From NCBI GenBank assembly GCA_021779335.1, contig JAJYAW010000025.1, forward strand, positions 1 to 15,110: a stretch of 15,110 nucleotides of DNA. Direction: 5' to 3'. The position numbers and the translations under genes were made by a program. The notes below the pieces were generated by a model. That model saw only the letters and a program-made list of their open reading frames with translations. It was not told the DNA's origin and ran no database searches. Source of the stretch: Myxococcales bacterium. GTDB taxonomy: Bacteria > Myxococcota > Myxococcia > Myxococcales > Anaeromyxobacteraceae. Within the stretch, counting starts at the first letter, position 1; every line of letters begins with the position of its first letter. Positions 7,092 to 15,110 of the stretch are shown piece by piece.

Positions 7092-8072
7092 CTAGAAGGG
7101 GAAGTTCCTGGCCAGGTGGAGCGCCTCGCCGACCAGGCCGCGCCGGAAGCCGAGCACGCCCGCCACGAAGACGGCGCCCACGATGACGGTGACCCAGTCG
7201 CCGAAGCCGGAGAGGTAGTTGTCCATGGTCACCACCACCAGCGCGCCCACCGAGGGGCCCATGATGGTGCCCATGCCGCCCAGCAGCGTCATGAGCACCA
7301 CCTCGCCGGACTTGTGCCAGTGCGCGTCGGTGAGGGTGGCGAACTGCATGACCAGGGCCTTCAGGGCGCCGGCCAGGCCGGCCAGCGTGGCCGAGAGGAC
7401 GAAGGCCACCAGCTTGTAGCGGTCCACGTCGTAGCCCAGCGAGAGCGCGCGCGGCTCGTTCTCGCGGATGGAGCGGAGCACGTGGCCGAAGGGGGAGTGG
7501 ACGGCGCGGTAGATGACGAAGAAGCCGGCCAGGAAGACCGCGTAGACGAAGTAGTACATGGCCCCCTCGCTCTCCAGCGGGATGAGGCCGAGGAGTGGCC
7601 GGCGCGGGATCCCCTGCAGGCCGTCCTCGCCGCCGGTGAAGGGGAGCTGGACCGCCAGGAAGTAGATCATCTGGGCGAAGCCCAGGGTGATCATGGCGAA
7701 GTAGATGCCGGAGCGGCGGATGGCCAGGGCGCCGATGAGCCAGCCGAGCAGCGCCGCCACCGCCGTCCCGGCCAGCAGGCCGACCTCGGGCGGCAGGCCC
7801 CAGGCCTTGACGACGTAGCCGGTGACGTAGGCGGCGGAGGAGAGGAAGGCGGCGTGGCCGAAGGAGAGCAGGCCGGTGTAGCCCAGCAGCAGGTTGAACG
7901 CGCTGGCGAAGAGGGCCAGGCAGAGCACGTTCATGAGGAAGACCGGGTAGACGAGCCGCGGCAGCGCCAGCCCGGCCAGGACCAGGACGCCGAAGAAGAT
8001 CCGCTTGCGGGCCGGCGTGATGACGCCCAGCCGGTAGAGGGCGCGGCTCTCCTGGAGGCCCGGGGCGCTCAC
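7092..8072 (-). CDS. livM: HAAT-family ABC importer permease, LivM type (system 2)
   Basis: 326 residues with about eight or more hydrophobic segments. Landmarks are NLLLGYTGLLSFGHAAFLSS, then RRSGIYFAMITLGFAQMIYF, the typical LivM core, and the coupling loop IRENEPRALSLGYDVDRYKL. A GGMGTIMGPSVGA stretch lies near the C-terminus, which ends ARNFPF. The start is GTG at 8072, overlapping the livH2 stop as GTGA; the long open frame extending upstream of it lies within livH2 in another frame and is a shadow. It is only distantly related to LivM1 of the same window. It pairs with LivH2 in the importer placed between the CoA-transferase and dehydrogenase genes. Confidence 0.93.
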   Translation of the reverse strand: MSAPGLQESRALYRLGVITPARKRIFFGVLVLAGLALPRLVYPVFLMNVLCLALFASAFNLLLGYTGLLSFGHAAFLSSAAYVTGYVVKAWGLPPEVGLLAGTAVAALLGWLIGALAIRRSGIYFAMITLGFAQMIYFLAVQLPFTGGEDGLQGIPRRPLLGLIPLESEGAMYYFVYAVFLAGFFVIYRAVHSPFGHVLRSIRENEPRALSLGYDVDRYKLVAFVLSATLAGLAGALKALVMQFATLTDAHWHKSGEVVLMTLLGGMGTIMGPSVGALVVVTMDNYLSGFGDWVTVIVGAVFVAGVLGFRRGLVGEALHLARNFPF

Positions 8073-8932
8073 GTCTCCCTCCCGAAGAGGCCGACGGGCC
8101 GGAAGAGCAGCACCACCGCCATGACGGCGAAGACCACGGTGGAGGAGGCGGCCGGGTAGAGGTACTTGGTGAGCCCCTCCACCAGGCCGAGCCCCAGCCC
8201 GGTGACGATGGAGCCGAAGATCGACCCCATCCCCCCGATGACCACCACCGCGAAGACCACGATGACCAGCGAGGAGCCCATGGACGGGCTCACCTGGTAG
8301 ATGGGCGCCGCCATGACCCCGGCGAAGCCGGCCAGGGCCACGCCGAAGCCGAAGGTGAGGGTCTTCATGAGGGGGACGTTGACGCCGAAGGCCTGCAGCA
8401 GCCGCGGGTTCTCGGTGCCGGCCCGCAGGTAGGCGCCCAGCCGGGTCCGCTCGATGACGAACCAGCTGGCGAAGCAGACCGCCACCGAGACCAGCACCAC
8501 CCAGGCCCGGTAGCGCGGCAGGAACATGAACCCCAGGTCGGTGCCCCCCTGCAGCGCCTCCGGCACCGGGTAGGAGTTCCCGGAGTTGCCGTAGGCGTGG
8601 TGGAAGAGCCCCTCCACGATGAGGGTCAGGCCGAAGGTGAGCAGCAGGCCGTAGAGGTTGTCGAGCTGGTAGAGCCTGCGCAGCATGGTCCGCTCCAGGA
8701 CCATGCCGAACAGGCCGACCGCCAGGGGCGAGAGGAGGAGCGCCGGCCAGTAGCCGATCCCCAGGTTGGCGAGGCCGAACCACGCCAGGAACGCGCCCGT
8801 CATGTAGAGCGCGCCGTGGGCGAAGTTCACCACGTTCACCAGCCCGAAGATGATGGCCAGCCCCAGCGACAGCAGGGCGTAGAACGAGCCGTTGATGAGC
8901 CCGACCAGCAGCTGGCCGAAGAGCGCCTGCAT
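8069..8932 (-). CDS. livH: HAAT-family ABC importer permease, LivH type (system 2)
   Basis: 287 residues. It opens MQALFGQLLVGLINGSFYAL, then GLAIIFGLVNVVNFAHGALY with the conserved N-F-A-H-G of LivH. The coupling loop AGTENPRLLQAFGVNVPLMK and VVVIGGMGSIFGSIVTG follow, and it ends in RPVGLFGRET. Multiple membrane spans are obvious. Start is ATG 8932, preceded by a GGGAGG ribosome site about 4 bases upstream. It follows livK2 by 25 bases and overlaps livM2 by 4 bases. All conserved permease landmarks are intact. Confidence 0.93.
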   Translation of the reverse strand: MQALFGQLLVGLINGSFYALLSLGLAIIFGLVNVVNFAHGALYMTGAFLAWFGLANLGIGYWPALLLSPLAVGLFGMVLERTMLRRLYQLDNLYGLLLTFGLTLIVEGLFHHAYGNSGNSYPVPEALQGGTDLGFMFLPRYRAWVVLVSVAVCFASWFVIERTRLGAYLRAGTENPRLLQAFGVNVPLMKTLTFGFGVALAGFAGVMAAPIYQVSPSMGSSLVIVVFAVVVIGGMGSIFGSIVTGLGLGLVEGLTKYLYPAASSTVVFAVMAVVLLFRPVGLFGRET

Positions 8933-8957
8933 GCGTCCTCCCTCGCCCCGGCCCGGG

Positions 8958-10178
8958 CTACTTCTTCACCAGCGGGCAGGCCTGGGCCTCCACCGAGGGG
9001 AAGGCCTGGGCGGGGGGGATGGTCTTGAGGATCTTGTAGTAGTCCCAGGGGTACTTGGACTCGGCCGGGGACTTCACCTGCACCAGGTACATGGCGTGGC
9101 GGAAGAGCCCGTCCGGCCCGATGGTGCCCTGGCCGAAGAAGTCGTTGACCGGGGTGGCCTTCATCTTGGCCATGACCGGGTCGGCCGCGTCGGTGCCGGC
9201 CGCCTGGATGGCCTGGAGGTAGTGGGTCACGGCCGAGTAGAGGCCGGCCTGGACCATGGTGGGCATGGCCTTCTTCTGGTTGTCCGGCAGCGCCTGGAAG
9301 CGCTTGGCCCAGGCGCGCGAGGCGGCGTCGCGGTCCCAGTAGAAGGCGGTGGTCAGGTACATGTTCTTGGCGAGCTCCAGCCCCAGGCTGTGGATGTCGG
9401 AGATGAAGACCAGCAGGCCGGCCAGGGTCTGCTTGGGGGTCACGCCGAACTCGCGGGCCTGCTTGATGGTGTTGATGGTGTCGGCGCCGGCGTTGGCCAT
9501 GCCGACCACCTGCGCGCCCGAGGCCTGCGCCTGCAGCAGGTAGCTGGAGAAGTCGGAGGTGTTCTGCGGGTGGCGCACGAAGCCCAGCACCTTGCCGCCG
9601 GCGGCCTCGACCACCTTGGAGGTGTCGGCCTCCAGCGACTTGCCGAAGACGTAGTCGGCGGTGATGAAGAACCAGGTCTTGCCGCCGCTGGCCACCACCT
9701 CGCGGCCGGTGCCGTTGGCCAGCGCCCAGTTGTCGTAGGTGTAGTGGACGTTGTAGGCGGTGCACTTGTCGCCGGTGATGGCGGTGGTGCCCGGGCCGGA
9801 GAGCAGGGTGATGCGCTTCTTCTCGGCGGCCAGCGGCATGACCGCCAGCGCGGTGCCGGAGTTCACCAGGTCGACCACCGCGTCCACGCCGCCCTCGTCG
9901 AACCACTTGCGGGCGATGTTGGAGGCGATGTCGGGCTTGTTCTGGTGGTCCGCGGAGACCACCTCGATGGGCTTGCCCAGCACCTTGCCGCCGAAGTCGG
10001 CGACGGCCATCTTGACCGCCAGCACCGAACCCGGGCCCGCCAGGTCGGAGTAGAAGCCGGTCATGTCGGTGAGGACGCCGATGCGCACCGCGCCGTCGGA
10101 GACCTTGTCGGCCGCGCGGCCGGCGGAGGGGAGTGAGAGCAGCGCCAGCGCCATCAGGAGGGATGCGGTCTTTCTCAT
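8958..10178 (-). CDS. livK: Periplasmic substrate-binding protein of HAAT-family importer (system 2)
   Basis: 406 residues. The signal peptide MRKTASLLMALALLSLPSAG ends near AGRA-A at about 22. The mature chain has VRIGVLTDMTGFYSDLAGPG, the type I binding-protein opening, then RKWFDEGGVDAVVDLVNSGT and TLLSGPGTTAITGDKC. A C-terminal Cys in QACPLVKK could pair with the Cys of GDKC in a disulfide. It differs clearly from LivK1 in sequence and is longer. It resembles a subgroup of ABC binding proteins of unassigned ligand that are abundant in metabolically versatile proteobacteria. From the operon (CoA-transferase and hydroxybutyrate dehydrogenase) the ligand may be 3-hydroxybutyrate, acetoacetate or a similar short acid; this is inference. 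The start ATG 10178 has GAGG 7 bases upstream. It is 28 bases past livF2. Confidence 0.92.
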   Translation of the reverse strand: MRKTASLLMALALLSLPSAGRAADKVSDGAVRIGVLTDMTGFYSDLAGPGSVLAVKMAVADFGGKVLGKPIEVVSADHQNKPDIASNIARKWFDEGGVDAVVDLVNSGTALAVMPLAAEKKRITLLSGPGTTAITGDKCTAYNVHYTYDNWALANGTGREVVASGGKTWFFITADYVFGKSLEADTSKVVEAAGGKVLGFVRHPQNTSDFSSYLLQAQASGAQVVGMANAGADTINTIKQAREFGVTPKQTLAGLLVFISDIHSLGLELAKNMYLTTAFYWDRDAASRAWAKRFQALPDNQKKAMPTMVQAGLYSAVTHYLQAIQAAGTDAADPVMAKMKATPVNDFFGQGTIGPDGLFRHAMYLVQVKSPAESKYPWDYYKILKTIPPAQAFPSVEAQACPLVKK

Positions 10179-10206
10179 GTGAGGACCTCTCGGCTTGGGG
10201 GGACGG

Positions 10207-10932
10207 CTAGACGCCCAGGTACGCTTGCAGCTTCTGCATGCTGGCCGTGAGCTCGGCCTGCGGGATCATGTCGACGATGCGGCCGTGCTCCATGACGTAG
10301 TGGCGATCGGCCAGCCCGGCCGCGAAGCGGAAGTTCTGCTCGACCAGGACGATGGTGAACCCCTTCTCCTTCAGGGTCCTGACCGCCCGGCCCAGCGCCT
10401 GCACGATGACCGGCGCCAGCCCCTCGGTGATCTCGTCGAGGAGCAGGAGCCTGGCGCCCACCCGCAGGATGCGGGCCATGGCCAGCATCTGCTGCTCGCC
10501 GCCGGAGAGGCGGCTGCCCGGGCTCTTGCGCCGCTCCTGCAGGTTGGGGAACATGGCGTAGAGCTCGTCCACCGAGAGGCCGCCGCTGCCGACCGGCGGC
10601 GGCAGCAGCAGGTTCTCCTCGGCGGTGAGGCTGGCGAAGATGCCGCGCTCCTCGGGGCAGTAGCCGAGGCCGAGCTGGACGATCTTGTGGGTCGGCATCC
10701 CCACCGTCTCGCGCCCGTCCACCGTGACCGAGCCGGTGCGCTTGCCCGTCAGCCCGAGGATGGCCTTGAGCGTGGTGGTCCGCCCCGAGCCGTTGCGCCC
10801 CAGCAGCGTCACCAGCTCGCCCGCGGCCACGCGGAAGTCGACGCCGTGGAGGATGTGGGACTCGCCGTAGAAGGCGTGCAGGTCGGTGACCCGCAGGAGC
10901 TCCGGGGCGGCGCTGGCGGGCGGGGTGGTCAC
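10207..10932 (-). CDS. livF: HAAT-family ABC importer ATPase, LivF type (system 2), Walker A Lys replaced by Arg
   Basis: 241 residues, a normal LivF length. Signature LSGGE is at 142-146, Walker B LLLLDE at 162-167, VEQN at 197-200, and the end is AYLGV. The Walker A loop reads GRNGSGRT (45-52), so the lysine that normally holds the ATP phosphates is Arg51 (codon CGG at 10782-10780). Walker B is followed by I-T instead of the usual P-T. Everything else looks intact, so this appears to be subfamily variation rather than decay; LivG2 keeps a canonical Walker A, so at least one site should be standard. Start is GTG 10932, overlapping the livG2 stop as GTGA. The gene precedes livK2. Confidence 0.93.
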   Translation of the reverse strand: MTTPPASAAPELLRVTDLHAFYGESHILHGVDFRVAAGELVTLLGRNGSGRTTTLKAILGLTGKRTGSVTVDGRETVGMPTHKIVQLGLGYCPEERGIFASLTAEENLLLPPPVGSGGLSVDELYAMFPNLQERRKSPGSRLSGGEQQMLAMARILRVGARLLLLDEITEGLAPVIVQALGRAVRTLKEKGFTIVLVEQNFRFAAGLADRHYVMEHGRIVDMIPQAELTASMQKLQAYLGV

Positions 10933-11722
10933 TCCGGGGCCCCGATGTAGGCCTCGAGGACCAGCGGGTCGGTGGAGACCGTCGCGTAGGGCCCCTCGGC
11001 GAGGATGGCGCCGCGCTGCAGGACCGTGATGGTGTCGCACAGGTCGGCCACCACCGAGAGGTTGTGCTCCACCATGAGCACGGTCCGTTCGGCGGCGACG
11101 CGCCGGATGAGCGCCACCACCCGCCCCACGTCCTCGTGCCCCATGCCCTGGGTGGGCTCGTCGAGGAGCAGCAGCTCCGGCTCGAGCGCCAGCGTGGTGG
11201 CGAGCTCCAGCGCCCGCTTCCGCCCGTAGGGCAGCTCGGTGGCCACCGCGTCCTTCAGGTCGGCCAGGTCCACCGCCTCGAGCAGCTCCACGGCCCGCGC
11301 GTGGAGCACGCGCAGGGACTGGTCGCTCTTCCAGAAGTGGAAGGAGGTGCCCAGCTTGCGCTGCAGCGCCACCCGGACGTTCTCGAGCACGGTGAGGTTG
11401 GGGAAGGTGGCGGACACCTGGAAGGAGCGGACCATCCCCTTGCGCGCCACGTCGGCGGGCCGCTCGCCGGTGATGTCCCGCCCCTGGTAGAGGATGGTGC
11501 CGGCGCTGGGGCTGATGAACTTGGTGAGCAGGTTGAAGACGGTCGTCTTGCCCGCGCCGTTGGGCCCGATGAGGGCGTGGATGGAGCCGCGCCGCACGCG
11601 CAGGTCCACGCCCGCCACGGCCACGAAGCCGCGGAAGTCCTTGCGCAGGCCGCGCGTCTCCAGGATGAGCGGGGAGGGCGCCGGCGCGGCGGCGCCCGGG
11701 CCGGCGGCGAGGGCGGCGGCGC

Positions 11723-11726
<4 letters not shown>
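10929..11726 (-). CDS. livG: HAAT-family ABC importer ATPase, LivG type (system 2), probable CTG start
   Basis: 265 residues if started at the CTG at 11726. Walker A GPNGAGKT is at 54-61, Q-loop VRSFQVSATF at about 99-108, LPYGRKRALELA (divergent ABC signature) at 165-176, Walker B LLLLDEPTQGMG from 186, and VEHN at 219-222. The only GTG start in the frame (11624) would delete ILETRGLRKDFRGF, the first strand of every LivG, so it cannot be right. No ATG, GTG or TTG exists between there and the scoB gene. The CTG overlaps the scoB stop as CTGA, exactly like the GTGA junctions elsewhere in these operons, and a GGGGGG tract ends 5 bases before it. Translation is therefore probably coupled to scoB. 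An N-terminal Ala/Pro-rich tail of about 19 residues precedes the domain. Confidence 0.87.
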
Positions 11727-12379
<653 letters not shown>

Positions 12380-12380
12380 G

Positions 12381-13082
12381 TCAGGGCCTCCCGGCCAGGC
12401 GCGTGGTGCGCCGCTCGACCCGCTTCTCGACCTCTGGGCAGTGGACCACGCGGTGGACGTAGATGCCCGGCGTGTGCACCTGGTCGGGGTCGAGAGCGCC
12501 CGGCTCCAGCAGCTCCTCCACCTCGGCGACGGTGACGCGCGCGGCGGTCGCCATCATGGGGTTGAAGTTGCGGGCGGTGCGCCGGTAGACGAGGTTGCCG
12601 TCCCGGTCGCCCTTCCAGGCCTTGATCAGGGCGAAGTCCGCGGTGAGGGCGCGCTCCAGCAGGTACTCCCGGCCGCCGAAGGCGCGCACCTCCTTGCCGT
12701 CGGCCACCGGGGTGCCCACGCCCGCCGGCACGTAGAAGGCGGGGATGCCGGCGCCGCCGGCCCGGATCCGCTCGGCCAGCGTGCCCTGCGGGTTGAGCTC
12801 CACCTCGAGCTCGCCGGAGAGGAAGCGCCGCTCGAACTCCTTGTTCTCCCCCACGTAGGAGGCGACCATCTTGCGGATCTGGCCGGTGCGGAGCAGCAGC
12901 CCGAGCCCCCAGTCGTCGACGCCGCAGTTGTTGGAGATGACGGTGAGGTCTCTCGCGCCGCCGTCGCGCAGGCCGGCGATGAGGTTCTCCGGGATGCCCA
13001 CCAGGCCGAAGCCTCCGGCCATGACGGTCGCGCCGTCGCCGATGTCGGCGACCGCCTCAGCGACCGAGTTGAAGACCGCCAT
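12381..13082 (-). CDS. scoA: 3-ketoacid CoA-transferase subunit A (SCOT/AtoD type)
   Basis: 233 residues. The N-terminal GGFGLVGIPENLI (23-35) is the CoA-binding motif of family I CoA-transferases. ISNNCGVDDWGLGLLL, then ASYVGENKEFERRFLSGELE and ELNPQGTLAERIRAGGAGIP follow in family order, and HTPGIYVHRVV with EKRVERRTTR closes it as in SCOT alpha subunits. The ATG at 13082 is preferred because it opens MAVFNSVAEAVADI, the standard start; the upstream in-frame ATG at 13178 adds about 32 low-complexity residues and lies between the predicted sigma-54 promoter and the gene. An AGGAAGG lies about 10 bases upstream. It is first gene of the scoAB-livGFKHM-bdh operon. Confidence 0.92.
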   Translation of the reverse strand: MAVFNSVAEAVADIGDGATVMAGGFGLVGIPENLIAGLRDGGARDLTVISNNCGVDDWGLGLLLRTGQIRKMVASYVGENKEFERRFLSGELEVELNPQGTLAERIRAGGAGIPAFYVPAGVGTPVADGKEVRAFGGREYLLERALTADFALIKAWKGDRDGNLVYRRTARNFNPMMATAARVTVAEVEELLEPGALDPDQVHTPGIYVHRVVHCPEVEKRVERRTTRLAGRP

Positions 13083-13132
13083 CCGTCGACCACCTTCCTC
13101 GGCTGCTCCGTCCGCGAGAGGCGGTGCGGGGC

Positions 13133-13159
13133 GCGCTTCATGGGATTTGCGCGAAGCGC
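13133..13159 (-). promoter_or_regulatory. Hairpin in the predicted scoA leader
   Basis: Perfect 7-bp inverted repeat GCGCTTC / GAAGCGC around a 13-base loop. If transcription starts near 13168 (12 bases past the sigma-54 -12 element), this hairpin forms within the first 10-36 bases of an approximately 86-base leader, well before the ribosome site. It could protect the 5' end or affect translation. No run of T follows on the minus strand, so an attenuator is not indicated. Confidence 0.35.
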
Positions 13160-13178
13160 CTGCTGGCTGGCTCTCCAA

Positions 13179-13194
13179 AGCACCCTGCGTGCCA
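13179..13194 (-). promoter_or_regulatory. Sigma-54 (-24/-12) promoter of the sco-liv-bdh operon
   Basis: The minus strand reads TGGCACGCAGGGTGCT. Against the RpoN consensus TGGCACG-N4-TTGCW this matches at every defined position but one (G for the first T of the -12 box). The essential GG (13193-13192) and GC (13181-13180) doublets are at correct spacing. Predicted start is near 13168, 86 bases before the scoA ATG. A sigma-54 activator gene lies directly upstream in the same direction, and repeated binding-site-like elements lie at about -130 and -243. Confidence 0.8.
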
Positions 13195-13290
13195 TCGGGG
13201 TGCGACGGCCGCCTGAAGGCTCAAGCAGCTGGAATGACGATACAAGTCCGCCCCCTGGTGCAGGAAATGGAAAGGCGGGGCCAACGCCCA

Positions 13291-13306
13291 TTCCAGAAAT
13301 CAGGAA
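13291..13306. promoter_or_regulatory. Promoter-proximal upstream activator element
   Basis: TTCCAGAAATCAGGAA, an imperfect palindrome (TTCC-N8-GGAA, extended TTCCag / caGGAA). It is centred about 130 bases upstream of the predicted sigma-54 start, a usual distance for an enhancer. It agrees at 13 of 16 positions with the element at 13404-13419. A further CAGGAA half-site occurs at 13261-13266. Confidence 0.55.
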
Positions 13307-13385
13307 CAGGCGAATTCTATGCGCGCAAACGCGGCAACTCCCGAGCGGGCCAACGGCGCGTCCTTTGGGGTGTTCCTGTCCGGGG

Positions 13386-14882
<1,497 letters not shown>

Positions 14883-14991
14883 GGTCGGCACCTCCTCACC
14901 AAGGTCACCCCGGTCGTAGCAGGGCGCCGCCGCGGACGCCACCGGCCCCGGCGCCGCGGGGCGGAGGCGAGAGATCGCGCGCGCCGGGGTG

Positions 14992-14997
14992 TATCCT
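14992..14997 (+). promoter_or_regulatory. Candidate -10 box of a leaderless lipoprotein transcript
   Basis: TATCCT stands out in GC-rich DNA and ends 6 bases before the GTG start at 15004, so transcription would begin at or next to the start codon. No Shine-Dalgarno sequence is present. No -35 box is obvious. The arrangement is suggestive only. Confidence 0.35.
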
Positions 14998-15003
14998 CCG
15001 GGC

Positions 15004-15110
15004 GTGGCCTACCGCCCCCTCGTCCTCCTGCTCCTCGCCGCCTGCGCCTCGGCCCCTCCGGCACCGCCGCCGCCGCCGGCCCCGGTGCGGCTCGCCTCGC
15101 CGCCGCCGGT
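15004..15110 (+). CDS. Putative lipoprotein, N-terminal fragment (gene runs off the right edge)
   Basis: The 35 visible codons from GTG 15004 read MAYRPLVLLLLAACASAPPA and then a Pro-rich segment. A positively charged Arg, a Leu core and a lipobox LAAC (Cys14) indicate a lipoprotein signal peptide cleaved and acylated at Cys14, followed by the flexible Pro/Ala linker usual in envelope lipoproteins. The function is unknown because the domain lies outside the window. It diverges from the activator gene across 121 bases, the only plus-strand gene seen. Confidence 0.6.
   Translation, partial: MAYRPLVLLLLAACASAPPAPPPPPAPVRLASPPP

Noticed and set aside
7092..8783. A 563-codon frame suggesting a fused LivH-LivM permease
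   Set aside because: The N-terminal half is an out-of-frame reading of livH2; true LivM2 starts at the GTG at 8072, overlapping the livH2 stop.
10929..11624. LivG2 starting at the GTG at 11624
   Set aside because: It would remove the conserved first beta-strand and A-loop region, which is encoded in frame just upstream.
12626..13291. Frame of 221 codons overlapping scoA and its promoter region
   Set aside because: Ser/Pro/Arg-rich shadow of scoA with no recognisable domain, and it would span the sigma-54 promoter.

Overview
The window is very GC-rich coding DNA with a strong third-position G/C bias. Genes are tightly packed and nearly all lie on the minus strand. GC level, gene style and the MutS2-like N-terminus fit a Myxococcota / former Deltaproteobacteria genome, with Anaeromyxobacter-like bacteria my best guess; this is inference, since no rRNA or other taxonomic marker is present. 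No tRNA, rRNA, CRISPR, insertion sequence or phage gene was seen.

Layout, read right to left (direction of transcription). (1) 15004-15110, plus strand: the start of a small lipoprotein gene, divergent from the rest. (2) 14882-13386: a PAS-AAA+-Fis activator of sigma-54 RNA polymerase. (3) 13385-13083: a regulatory gap with a near-consensus sigma-54 promoter (13194-13179), a hairpin in the predicted leader, and TTCC-N8-GGAA elements upstream. One of these elements lies inside the 3' end of the activator gene. (4) 13082-6275: eight tightly spaced or overlapping genes, scoA-scoB-livG-livF-livK-livH-livM-bdh. They encode a 3-ketoacid CoA-transferase, a complete branched-chain-amino-acid-family (HAAT) ABC importer and a 3-hydroxybutyrate dehydrogenase. 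(5) 6051-4852: an outer-membrane beta-barrel porin ending in Phe, followed by a strong hairpin terminator (4800-4831). (6) 4660-264: a second complete HAAT importer, livK-livH-livM-livG-livF. (7) 194-1: the first 64 codons of a mutS2-like gene.

The central reading is that regions 2-5 form one functional unit for taking up and degrading ketone-body-type acids (3-hydroxybutyrate / acetoacetate). The proposed path is porin, then periplasmic binding protein and ABC importer, then dehydrogenase (3-hydroxybutyrate to acetoacetate), then CoA-transferase (acetoacetate to acetoacetyl-CoA). A PAS-sensing sigma-54 activator would switch it on. The logic resembles E. coli AtoC-atoDAEB and the B. subtilis scoAB-yxjF group, but here a binding-protein-dependent ABC importer is fused into the operon. 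The importer is labelled Liv by homology only; its substrate is inferred from context. Other points: livG2 appears to use a CTG start coupled to the scoB stop (CTGA overlap), and LivF2 has Arg in place of the Walker A Lys.
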